A stretch of DNA of 64,000 bases from OMG group bacterium (lineage in GTDB: Bacteria; Pseudomonadota; Gammaproteobacteria; Pseudomonadales; Azotimanducaceae), in contig JAAXGW010000039.1 in NCBI GenBank assembly GCA_012267385.1, forward strand, positions 7,264-71,263. Reading direction: 5' to 3'. A model generated the notes under the pieces. It made no database searches and had not been told where the DNA came from. It saw only the letters and a list, made by a program, of their open reading frames with translations. This document shows, piece by piece, positions 18,530-26,611 of this stretch (position 1 is the stretch's first letter; every line of letters begins with the position of its first letter). The position numbers were made by a program, and so were the translations under genes.

Positions 18530-18826
18530 TTATGTTGAACGATGATTTGTAAGTTTTTCTTTGTGCTTTATGATCTGACGATCCAACTTCGCAACGAGGC
18601 TATCTATCGCGGTTTGCATATCAGTGGCCGATGCGTCAGCATAGATTTCATTTCCGAGTGCATGAACAGTAGCTTCTGCGCGGTGTGTTATCTTATCGAT
18701 CGAAAGCACAACATGCACTGATGTGATCCGGTCATGATGGCGTTCTATTTTGCCAAATTTTCGTTTCAAGAATGATCGTAATTGTGGGTTGACTTCAATG
18801 TGATTCCCTGTGATATTTAGTTGCAC
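18530..18826 (-). CDS. hpf: Short-form ribosome hibernation promoting factor
   Basis: 98 residues, the short HPF form without the C-terminal dimerisation domain. Starts with MQLNITGNHIEVNPQLRSF and continues with the basic FGKIERHHDRI helix region and HKEKLTNHRST tail. It binds the 30S decoding centre in stationary phase and supports 100S dimers. The GTG start at 18826 is chosen because AGGAG lies seven bases upstream. Its place next to rpoN is the usual one. Confidence 0.92.
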   Translation of the reverse strand: MQLNITGNHIEVNPQLRSFLKRKFGKIERHHDRITSVHVVLSIDKITHRAEATVHALGNEIYADASATDMQTAIDSLVAKLDRQIIKHKEKLTNHRST

Positions 18827-18935
18827 TTCATTTCTCCTCTAGTATGGATAGAAATTACCAATCAACTTGGATTTGGCTCATAAAAGAAATTACGATGTTT
18901 AATAGAAGTTTTCTCAGAACGATTGTAACCACCGG

Positions 18936-20450
18936 TTAAACACGGATTCGCCGATGCTGTACCGCGGGTATTTGAAGAGACTCACGATACTTAGTTACGG
19001 TGCGCCGAGCGATCGATATTTGTCTTTCTTTCAATTTTTCAGCGATGGCGGTATCGGTTAAAGGGTGAGTCGGATCTTCGTTTTCGGTCCAACGTTGAAT
19101 CATAGCTCTAATGGTCGTACTCGACACGTCGTCGCCGCGGTGGGCACGTAACGCACTGGAAAAGAAGTACTTCAACTCAAATGTTCCTCGAGCACACAAT
19201 AGATACTTTTCGGTTGTAATTCGCGATATAGTCGATGTGTGGACACCAACCATGGTTGCTAAGTCTGATTGAGCCATCGGGCGCATAAAGAGTTCCCCGC
19301 GTTCGAAAAACTCTTTTTGTTCTTCAACTATCATGAGCGCGACTTTGAGTAAGGTCTCTTTCCTTCTATTAATCCCATAGATTAGTGCCTGAGCACGATG
19401 GAGATATTCTTTGAAGTAACTGCGATCTTTAGTCGAGAGTGTAGTTCGATTCAGTGTTTTGTACTCTTGATTGATTCGTACCGAAGGGGATATTTTATCG
19501 TTTAGAGTGACAGTCCACTCGCCATCTTGTTTACTCACTAGAACATCTGGCACGATATACAAAGGATCAACATTCGCGAAGGCCGCCCCAGGGCGAGGGT
19601 TTAACGACTGTATTAGTTCGATAGCAGCATCAATCTCACTTTCGTCCAGAGGAAGTTCCGAGTGTAATTGCTGATGAGTTTGGTTTGCCAAGCATTGGAA
19701 GTGGTCTTGTACGATGGTTAAAGCTAGGTCGCGATTCTCTTTGCACTTCGGTAAGTCACTAAGCTGTAGTAGCAGACACTCTTGTATGCTGCGAGCACCG
19801 ATACCCGTGGGTGCCATGGAATGCAAAATTTTTAGTCCCCTTTCAAGTTGTGCAAGTGAGACATTTAGCTTTTCTTGACTCTCGGAAACTAGTTCTTCCC
19901 AATTGAATATGTACCCATCCTCACCGACTGCATCGATGAGGTAACCTACGACTCCTTGGTCTTGTGTGGTTAGACCAAGTTGCTTGAGTTGTTCTTGCAA
20001 GTGTTCATGCAGGGACATGGTATAACTCGCAAGAGTTTGACCGTCTACGTTGCTGATCTCGTTCCCGTCAGCAAGATATAGATCAGACCATTCTGTCTCA
20101 ACATTCAGTTTGAGGGAAGATAGATCGACAGAAGCGTCGTTAGCAAGAGCTGTAGCAAAGTCTTCGCGGTCGTGTGTGGTCGCTTGTGGTTGAACATCGT
20201 CATATGGGTCGTCTTCGAATTCTTGCTCTGAGTCGTTCTCGACATCCTCTTCCTGAGGTTCGTCGTTAATGTGTAGTAAATCAGAATCGATGTCATCCGC
20301 GATCTCAAGGAATGGGTTTACTGCACACTCGGCGCGAATCTCTTGTTGTAATTGCACGGCAGACAGTTGCATCATGCGAATAGCCTGTCGCAACTCGGGT
20401 GTGAGGTTGGTCTGAAGCCGCTGTTGCAGTACGAGAGACGGTTGTTTCAC
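18936..20450 (-). CDS. rpoN: RNA polymerase sigma-54 factor
   Basis: 504 residues. Region I is glutamine- and leucine-rich (SLVLQQRLQTNLTPELRQAI), followed by an acidic region II (DEPQEEDVENDSEQEFEDD). The C-terminus has a helix-turn-helix (ATMVGVHTSTISRITTEKYL) and the RpoN box (ARRTVTKYRESLQIP) that reads the -24 element. It directs enhancer-dependent transcription of genes for nitrogen use, motility and others. Located between lptB and hpf, 12 bases after lptB, it should be co-transcribed with the LPS transport genes. Confidence 0.97.
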   Translation of the reverse strand: MKQPSLVLQQRLQTNLTPELRQAIRMMQLSAVQLQQEIRAECAVNPFLEIADDIDSDLLHINDEPQEEDVENDSEQEFEDDPYDDVQPQATTHDREDFATALANDASVDLSSLKLNVETEWSDLYLADGNEISNVDGQTLASYTMSLHEHLQEQLKQLGLTTQDQGVVGYLIDAVGEDGYIFNWEELVSESQEKLNVSLAQLERGLKILHSMAPTGIGARSIQECLLLQLSDLPKCKENRDLALTIVQDHFQCLANQTHQQLHSELPLDESEIDAAIELIQSLNPRPGAAFANVDPLYIVPDVLVSKQDGEWTVTLNDKISPSVRINQEYKTLNRTTLSTKDRSYFKEYLHRAQALIYGINRRKETLLKVALMIVEEQKEFFERGELFMRPMAQSDLATMVGVHTSTISRITTEKYLLCARGTFELKYFFSSALRAHRGDDVSSTTIRAMIQRWTENEDPTHPLTDTAIAEKLKERQISIARRTVTKYRESLQIPAVQHRRIRV

Positions 20451-20462
20451 GGACTGCGACTC

Positions 20463-21227
20463 TTAAATCTTAAACTCAGATCCAAGATAGGATCGACGCA
20501 CCTCTTCGTTTGCGAGGATGTCTTCGGTCGCCCCCTCCGCGATAACGTGTCCTTCACTCACGATATACGCTCGATCACATAGATCGAGGGTATCACGAAC
20601 GTTATGGTCTGTAATGAGTACTCCGATCCCCTTTGAGGTTAAGTGTCGTACGTTGTGTTTAATGTCTGCCACAGATATTGGGTCAACCCCTGCAAACGGT
20701 TCATCCAAAAGAATGAACTTTGGTTGGGAGGCCAGCGCTCTTGCTATTTCTAATCTACGACGTTCACCCCCTGACAATCTTTCGCCTAAATTATTCCGAA
20801 CTTTTTCAAGGTTAAACTCTTGGATGAGTTCCTCAACGCGATGTCGCCGTTCAGTGTGACTTGTTCCTGCGTGGAGTTCCACGGTCGTGAGAATGTTCTG
20901 ATAGGTGGTTAAACGGCGAAATACACTAGCTTCTTGAGGTAGGTAGCCTAGCCCAGCACGCGCGCGTACGTGCATAGGCGCACTAGTAATCTCGTTATCG
21001 CCTAAATGAATTGTCCCTGTGTCCATGCGAATAAGACCGACTATACAGTAGAAACTGGTCGTTTTCCCAGCTCCGTTCGGACCAAGCAGGCCGACGACTT
21101 CTCCAGTTGTGACAGACACAGAAATATTTTCAACAACTAACGTCTTTCCGTATCGTTTTGAGATACCGTCTGCAACCAATGTGGTCGAAGAAACTACATC
21201 GCCATGGTTTTCAACTTCGGAGTTCAT
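20463..21227 (-). CDS. lptB: LPS export ABC ATPase LptB
   Basis: 254 residues; a short N-terminal extension precedes the family start. Walker A is [15 protein letters not shown], the signature is [17 protein letters not shown], and Walker B is [13 protein letters not shown], with [18 protein letters not shown] carrying the switch histidine. It powers extraction of lipopolysaccharide from the inner membrane together with LptF and LptG, which are not in the window. It follows lptA after 16 bases. Confidence 0.96.
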   Translation of the reverse strand: MNSEVENHGDVVSSTTLVADGISKRYGKTLVVENISVSVTTGEVVGLLGPNGAGKTTSFYCIVGLIRMDTGTIHLGDNEITSAPMHVRARAGLGYLPQEASVFRRLTTYQNILTTVELHAGTSHTERRHRVEELIQEFNLEKVRNNLGERLSGGERRRLEIARALASQPKFILLDEPFAGVDPISVADIKHNVRHLTSKGIGVLITDHNVRDTLDLCDRAYIVSEGHVIAEGATEDILANEEVRRSYLGSEFKI

Positions 21228-21243
21228 ATCGACATCGTGCGAA

Positions 21244-21762
21244 CTAAGGTGTCTCCTCGTCGAGGAGAGTGATTTCTACTTGTTCGGTATCTTCGCCTTT
21301 AGTGGCAGTAATTTTTTGGGTGTCAAGCTCTATACGAATCTTCTGTGCGCGAATTTTGGCTACGTTTGTTTTCAGTTGGACTTCCCCAGTGAATTCAATC
21401 CAGTTCGCTTCGTTATCAAACGTCAGTTCCTGAGCTGAAGCACTAATTGTTTGAGAGCCTTCTTCTTCGTCTTCAATTTCAAGCTCTAGCTCAAGTGGCT
21501 CGCCCGAGGCAGTGATTGAGAGGAGTTGGGTACCCTTTACCCTAGCTTGTACTTCATCCGCACTCAAGGTCACCTCGTCAGAGTCGATTTTCACGTTCCC
21601 CTTCGCGGTGAATTCACCTTTGGAAAGGTCGAAGTCAGTGTCATCAGCTTTAATATTGGACATTCCGAACGAAAACGTTGGTACGCTCCAAAGAAGCAAT
21701 AGAGTTAGTACCAAATACTGTAATAAAACGTGTCGGTTACTCTGGTTCAATAGTACTTTCAT
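21244..21762 (-). CDS. lptA: LPS periplasmic bridge protein LptA
   Basis: 172 residues with a signal peptide ending near FSFG (hydrophobic core [15 protein letters not shown]). The mature part is an OstA-like beta-jellyroll: [20 protein letters not shown] matches the family repeat, followed by [18 protein letters not shown]. It forms the periplasmic filament that carries LPS from LptC to LptD. Its start lies 26 bases inside lptC, so the two are translationally coupled. The C-terminal end is acidic ([17 protein letters not shown]). Confidence 0.9.
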   Translation of the reverse strand: MKVLLNQSNRHVLLQYLVLTLLLLWSVPTFSFGMSNIKADDTDFDLSKGEFTAKGNVKIDSDEVTLSADEVQARVKGTQLLSITASGEPLELELEIEDEEEGSQTISASAQELTFDNEANWIEFTGEVQLKTNVAKIRAQKIRIELDTQKITATKGEDTEQVEITLLDEETP

Positions 21763-22336
21763 GTTGAATCTCTACTTGACTGCCTGGTTCAGAACTTAGC
21801 GCTAACCGTTTCGTTGTGAGATCAAAGCGAAAGGAATCGGCATCGTATGTGGAACCACTCGCTTTAATATACACTTCTTCATCACTATAAATTGTGTTGG
21901 TACTAGGGTCGTATACCACGTTCATCCCATTGAATAAATATTCAGGATCGTTGATGTCTCCTGAGTATACGTTGACGGTACCAAGCAATTCGATCGGTTC
22001 TAAGATTTGGCTCGGATTATCGGATTCGGGTTGGACTGACCCAAGACGTGCACTCATGTGCCATTGCTCACCATTTTCTCGCTCCACTAAGATGTTTAGA
22101 TGTTTGAAGAGCATCTTAGTTTGCACAGTAAACTGCTCAATTTCCTCTGCAGCTAATTCATATGCTAGGTGTCCTGTCTCGTTGAACGCTTGTATCTGCA
22201 CTTTTTTGAGATAAATATCGGGTACATCCGCGAGATCTGTTGTCGCCCGTTCGTCAAGCTCTTTGGGGAAAAAGAGATATAGGACTACTCCCAGTATCCC
22301 AGTTAATATTGCAGCGACTAGGATCTTTTTCGTCAT
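21737..22336 (-). CDS. lptC: LPS export protein LptC
   Basis: 199 residues. One N-terminal membrane helix (ILVAAILTGILGVVLYLFF) anchors a periplasmic jellyroll domain with YLKKVQIQAFNETGHLAYEL and NTIYSDEEVYIKASGSTYDA. It receives LPS from the LptBFG pump and passes it to LptA. It overlaps kdsC by four bases upstream and lptA by 26 bases downstream. Confidence 0.9.
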   Translation of the reverse strand: MTKKILVAAILTGILGVVLYLFFPKELDERATTDLADVPDIYLKKVQIQAFNETGHLAYELAAEEIEQFTVQTKMLFKHLNILVERENGEQWHMSARLGSVQPESDNPSQILEPIELLGTVNVYSGDINDPEYLFNGMNVVYDPSTNTIYSDEEVYIKASGSTYDADSFRFDLTTKRLALSSEPGSQVEIQHESTIEPE

Positions 22337-22845
22337 TCTCTTTGAACGCTCAGAAGTAGGTCCGCGAACTCACGTATAGCACCTTCGCCGCCGGACCGAG
22401 TCAGGATGAGGTCTGCACACTCTTTGAGTTCGGGTACCGCGTTGGCGACCGCAACCGCCACACCCACGTGTTTAAACAGTACTAGGTCAGGGATATCATC
22501 ACCAATGTGTGCAATTTCGGCGTAATTAAAGCCGTGTGCTTGAGCAAATTCCGCTAAAGCCGCGGACTTATCTTTGAGACCTTGATACACATCGGCGATG
22601 TTCAATTCCTGCGCGCGTCGCTCCACGGCAGCTGATCTACGCCCGGACATAATCGCCACTCGAATCCCTCTCTGCATGAGAGCATGAACACCGTATCCAT
22701 CGTGAACATGGAACGCTTTGAGTTCGTTACCATGATCGTCCATTGTTATGACCCCTGTGGTCATTACACCGTCAACATCGAGAACTAGAGCCCGCGTTGC
22801 CTCAAGTTTCGCTCTAACCAGCGCGGTTACGTTGAAAGAAGTCAT
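22333..22845 (-). CDS. kdsC: 3-deoxy-D-manno-octulosonate 8-phosphate phosphatase
   Basis: 170 residues from the ATG at 22845, which shares one base with the calX stop (TAATG); a longer reading from 22878 would run into calX. HAD-family motifs: LVLDVDGVMTTG gives D23 and D25, AIMSGRRSAAVERRA holds motif II, and AHIGDDIPDLVLFKHV holds the metal aspartates. It makes Kdo for the inner core of LPS. kdsD, which normally precedes it and makes arabinose-5-phosphate, is absent here. Confidence 0.93.
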   Translation of the reverse strand: MTSFNVTALVRAKLEATRALVLDVDGVMTTGVITMDDHGNELKAFHVHDGYGVHALMQRGIRVAIMSGRRSAAVERRAQELNIADVYQGLKDKSAALAEFAQAHGFNYAEIAHIGDDIPDLVLFKHVGVAVAVANAVPELKECADLILTRSGGEGAIREFADLLLSVQRE

Positions 22846-23804
22846 TAAGTGTATTTCAAAACGATGTAACCGACCCACGCGGCTAACAACAGCGCTCCTT
22901 CTAGTCTCGTGATTACTTTTTTTGCACCAACAGCATATGCAAAGAGAGCGATGACAACGGTAAGCAGAAACATCATGCCGTAATCTGTCACAAATTCCAT
23001 CAGCGTCAACCGAGCTGGGCGCATTAAAGCTGGGACGGACAGCACTACCAATAGGTTGAGCATATTTGAGCCGACGATATTACCGATCGCGATACCATAT
23101 CCTCCTTTGATCGCCGCACGAAGAGTAACCACCAATTCAGGTAGACTTGTACCCACCGCGACAATAGTCGCACCGACGTCGAATACCTCCACGTGTAATG
23201 CTCCAGCTAAACTTCGTGCCGGCGCTACAATTAAGTAATTAGCAGAGATAACCAATACTACTAATCCGATCACAGCTTGAAGTGAGGATCGCCCCGTACC
23301 CATACTCGGTATATCACTAAGAGCGGTTTCGAGTTCGTCTGGAAGTTGCTCCGATTTTTTGGATGACCGAACCATACGATACATGATGAATCCAAACAAA
23401 GTCAAAAATATGATTCCGTCAACACGCCCTAGGTACAAATCTACAAGACAAATTCCAGCCAATACCGTCGCAATCAACAACATTGGTAGCTCGCTTCGTA
23501 GAATGCGTTTGTCGTAGGGTAATGGGACAACCATCGCTGTGATGCCGAGAACAAGCCCCATGTTCGCGACATTTGAACCTATGGCATTTCCAATGGCGAT
23601 GTCAGGTTCGAATTTAAATGAATCCGTGATGGCAATGAAAATTTCTGGTGCAGAAGTACCTATAGAGACTGCAGTGAGACCGATGAACAAATCGGACACC
23701 CCGATATTTCGGGCAAGTGCTGCTGTCCCCTCAACAAACAGATCAGCACTCCAGACTAGGAGTACAAAGCCTGCGACAAGCAAAATTAACCACAGCCAGA
23801 TCAT
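22845..23804 (-). CDS. Sodium/calcium exchanger family protein (YrbG/CalX-like)
   Basis: 319 residues with about ten predicted membrane helices arranged as two inverted halves. The two alpha-repeat signatures are visible: GLTAVSIGTSAPEIFIAI with GNAIGSNVANMG near the N-terminus, and ATIVAVGTSLPELVVTL with GNIVGSNMLNLL in the second half. These hold the cation ligands of the CaCA superfamily. It probably exchanges calcium or another cation across the inner membrane. It heads the leftward LPS/PTS block as in E. coli, where the gene is called yrbG. Confidence 0.92.
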   Translation of the reverse strand: MIWLWLILLVAGFVLLVWSADLFVEGTAALARNIGVSDLFIGLTAVSIGTSAPEIFIAITDSFKFEPDIAIGNAIGSNVANMGLVLGITAMVVPLPYDKRILRSELPMLLIATVLAGICLVDLYLGRVDGIIFLTLFGFIMYRMVRSSKKSEQLPDELETALSDIPSMGTGRSSLQAVIGLVVLVISANYLIVAPARSLAGALHVEVFDVGATIVAVGTSLPELVVTLRAAIKGGYGIAIGNIVGSNMLNLLVVLSVPALMRPARLTLMEFVTDYGMMFLLTVVIALFAYAVGAKKVITRLEGALLLAAWVGYIVLKYT

Positions 23805-23953
23805 GTATAGTTATGGACGTTCATTGTGAGTTGAACGATTTTAACAATGAGCGAGACTCTCGTTCCACTACATTCCTTGCCATTATGCTGGCATTTCAAC
23901 TCAGGCACGCGACATCGTATATATATTGAATTTTCACCTAACCACATGTAAAT

Positions 23954-24196
23954 ATGGAACTCAGCGACGAACTTAAAAGAAGGCTACGGCAACAATTCGC
24001 AGATGCGCAAATTTCTGTGCAAGTCCAAGGATCTTCAGCGCTTCTCGGTGTAGTATCCAATGAATTTGAAGGTCGTTCACAGGTACAACGTCAGCAATTG
24101 GTTTACGTTTTGATTGGCGACCTAATTCAAACTGGGGAATTGCACGCAGTGACCATTCAAGCCAAGACCCCCTCGGAGATTGACGATCTAGCTTGA
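23954..24196 (+). CDS. ibaG: BolA-family protein IbaG
   Basis: 80 residues. The BolA fold is recognisable from NEFEGRSQVQRQQLVYVLIG, which corresponds to the conserved FxGxSxxxRQQ helix, and from LHAVTIQAKTP at the end, which keeps the conserved C-terminal histidine used in binding Fe-S glutaredoxins. The loop where many IbaG proteins have a second histidine reads GSSALLGVV, so that ligand seems missing. Members act with monothiol glutaredoxin in iron-sulfur handling. The TGA overlaps the murA ATG (TGATG). Confidence 0.85.
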   Translation: MELSDELKRRLRQQFADAQISVQVQGSSALLGVVSNEFEGRSQVQRQQLVYVLIGDLIQTGELHAVTIQAKTPSEIDDLA

Positions 24197-25464
24197 TGGA
24201 TAGCTTACGAATTCGTGGTGGGACTCCGCTAGAGGGGGAACTTCGTCCGGGCGGATCAAAAAATGCAACACTTCCAATTCTAGCAGCGACGTTGTTATCG
24301 TCTGGGTTGGTGGACATCAGAAACGTACCCGAAGTACGCGACGTCACTCTCATGTTGGAATTACTTGATACACTGGGTGCAGAAATCGAAGCAAATGGAA
24401 ACGGAAGAGTCTCCATCAACACGTCGGAAGTGGACAAACTAGTAGCACCCTACGAACTCGTTCGCAAGATGCGCGCCTCATTTCTTGTCCTTGGTCCGTT
24501 GCTTGCGCGTTTTGGCCGCGTGGAAGTATCTCTACCCGGGGGTTGCGCGATCGGTAGTCGCCCCGTGGATCAGCATCTCAAAGCACTACGCAAACTAGGT
24601 GCAACCATCGACTTAGAACAGGGCTATGTAACTGCAACGTGTTCGGATAGGCTTAAGGGAGCTGATATTGAGTTTGATGTAGTGACTGTGGGCGGGACCC
24701 AAAACGTGATGATGGCAGCGACCCTCGCTGATGGCACGACTCAGATGCGAAATGCAGCAAAGGAACCAGAAGTCGTGGAACTCGCAGATTGCTTACGTTC
24801 CATGGGAGCTCTCATATCGGGCGACGGAACCGATTGTATTACTGTTATTGGTCAACAACAATTACATAGCGGTGGATGCAAGGTGAGTGCCGATCGAATT
24901 GAAGTAGGAACATTTCTCGCGGCCGCGGCAGCAACCCACGGTACGATTCGAATTGTTGACTCCGATCCTCTTGTACTTGAAACTGTTCTCAAAACCTTTC
25001 GAAAGTTTGGTGCAACGATCAACGTTGATGGTTCAACTATTGAACTTTCAGCAAATCAATGTGAATTGACGGCTACAGATATCGTGACCGACGTATATCC
25101 AGGAATTCCAACAGATTTACAAGCTCAGTTCCTTGCTCTAAACTGTGTCTCAAGCGGAAGCAGTAGAGTGGTTGAAACGGTATTCGAAAATAGATTCATG
25201 CACGTTCAAGAACTTGTACGCCTTGGCGCGAATGCCTCGTTGGAGAGTCCTACCATAGCAGTCATTCAAGGGGTAAACGGACTCCGGGGTGCGAAGGTGA
25301 TGGCCACGGATCTCCGGGCTTCTTCTAGTCTTGTGATCGGTGCCCTAGTGGCTGAAGGAATTTCTGAGATAAACCGAATCTATCACCTCGATCGAGGGTA
25401 TGAACGAATTGAAGAAAAGCTTCAAATGCTAGGGGCCGACGTCGAACGAATCAGTGCGAACTGA
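24196..25464 (+). CDS. murA: UDP-N-acetylglucosamine 1-carboxyvinyltransferase
   Basis: 422 residues from the ATG at 24196; a TTG one codon upstream is in frame but ATG fits better. K22 and N23 lie in PGGSKNATLP and the fosfomycin-reactive cysteine is C117 in LPGGCAIGSRPVDQHL. It transfers enolpyruvate from PEP to UDP-GlcNAc, the first committed step of peptidoglycan synthesis in the cytoplasm. The cysteine predicts fosfomycin sensitivity at target level. It is coupled to ibaG as in E. coli; the mla genes usually upstream are not here. Confidence 0.96.
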   Translation: MDSLRIRGGTPLEGELRPGGSKNATLPILAATLLSSGLVDIRNVPEVRDVTLMLELLDTLGAEIEANGNGRVSINTSEVDKLVAPYELVRKMRASFLVLGPLLARFGRVEVSLPGGCAIGSRPVDQHLKALRKLGATIDLEQGYVTATCSDRLKGADIEFDVVTVGGTQNVMMAATLADGTTQMRNAAKEPEVVELADCLRSMGALISGDGTDCITVIGQQQLHSGGCKVSADRIEVGTFLAAAAATHGTIRIVDSDPLVLETVLKTFRKFGATINVDGSTIELSANQCELTATDIVTDVYPGIPTDLQAQFLALNCVSSGSSRVVETVFENRFMHVQELVRLGANASLESPTIAVIQGVNGLRGAKVMATDLRASSSLVIGALVAEGISEINRIYHLDRGYERIEEKLQMLGADVERISAN

Positions 25465-25527
25465 AGTCTCAACTTTCTTCGATTGATTACGCAAGGGCAC
25501 CAACTCTGATTCAAAAGTCTTACCAAC

Positions 25528-26574
25528 GTGGAACTTGATCCTTCCCAACAACCGATAGCGGATGTGCTCGCGCGTTTAGCAACTCAGTTAGAAAATTCCG
25601 AAACCACGCCTAAATGGCAACGAACTCTTCGCGGTTTTCTCTCGAACCGAAACGCACGACGTATCAAAGGGTTATATATTTGGGGAGGGGTCGGACGTGG
25701 AAAAACCTACTTGATGGATCGTTTTTACTCACAAGTCAGAATTGAACGCAAGACAAGAGTGCACTTTCACCAATTTATGCAAATGATTCACCGGCAGCTC
25801 GTTGTTCATTCTGCAGTGGAAAATCCTCTCGAAGTCATCACCACGGAACTCGGTAAGGACACCCGTGTGTTGTGTTTTGATGAGTTCGTGGTTTCTGACA
25901 TTGGGGATGCCATGATTCTTTCGGAGCTCCTGAAACACATGTTTCAGCTAGGTATTGTTTTGGTAGCGACTTCTAATATCGAACCGCAAGAACTATACAA
26001 AAATGGTTTGCAACGTCGACGATTCCTACCCGCGATCGAGTTGCTTGAGGAATTTTGTCAGGTCGTACATTTAAATGGACCGACAGACTATCGCTTACGA
26101 GCACTAAAACAGACTAAGTTGTATCGAATTGGTACAGAATTAACTCCCGAACTTCGGGTGCAAGACATACTGCTGTTTGGTGGGAACGCTGACGAATCTG
26201 GTCCGAAACTAGAGATAAACGACCGAGAAGTTGAGACTGTATTCTCCGATCTAGGAGTAGTGGGATTCACTTTTAATGCTCTCTGTGTTGCGCCAAGGAG
26301 TGCACCAGACTATATTGAAATAGCAAGGCTTTATCATACCCTCTTTATCTATCAAGTCCCCCAGCTAACAGCGACCTTTGAAGATGCTGCAAAGCGCTTT
26401 ATCAACTTGGTCGATGTACTGTACGATTACAACGTCAACTTTGTTGTACAGGCTGCATCTAGCATAACTGACCTATACAAAGGCACTCGATATAGCGAAG
26501 AATTTGAGCGAACGGCAAGTCGAATTGTGGAAATGGCTTCAGAAGAATTTCTATCTCGAGCTCATCGTGTCTAG
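25528..26574 (+). CDS. zapE: Cell division ATPase ZapE (AFG1-like)
   Basis: 348 residues, slightly shorter at the N-terminus than most. Walker A is GGVGRGKT at 53-60, preceded by the characteristic GLYIWGG; Walker B is RVLCFDEFVVSD; sensor region LVATSNIEPQELYKNGLQRR. ZapE is a Z-ring-associated ATPase used in division under stress. The GTG start at 25528 has no clear ribosome binding site. Only six codons separate it from an upstream in-frame stop (25507-25509), so the N-terminus is short but cannot be extended. It lies 63 bases after murA. Confidence 0.9.
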   Translation: MELDPSQQPIADVLARLATQLENSETTPKWQRTLRGFLSNRNARRIKGLYIWGGVGRGKTYLMDRFYSQVRIERKTRVHFHQFMQMIHRQLVVHSAVENPLEVITTELGKDTRVLCFDEFVVSDIGDAMILSELLKHMFQLGIVLVATSNIEPQELYKNGLQRRRFLPAIELLEEFCQVVHLNGPTDYRLRALKQTKLYRIGTELTPELRVQDILLFGGNADESGPKLEINDREVETVFSDLGVVGFTFNALCVAPRSAPDYIEIARLYHTLFIYQVPQLTATFEDAAKRFINLVDVLYDYNVNFVVQAASSITDLYKGTRYSEEFERTASRIVEMASEEFLSRAHRV

Positions 26575-26611
26575 CTGAATGTTCGCTCGATCCTGACTAC
26601 ACCAAAGTATC

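Noticed and set aside
23881..23897. TGCCA and TGGCA inverted repeat in the calX/ibaG divergent gap
   Set aside because: A single five-base arm pair is expected by chance at this length and no regulator site of this form could be matched.
25465..25538. Possible frameshift removing the start of zapE
   Set aside because: Another frame upstream reads TLIQKSYQRGT, weakly like the family start, but it has no start codon and the resemblance is too slight. The GTG start still keeps the DPSQ motif and the whole ATPase core.
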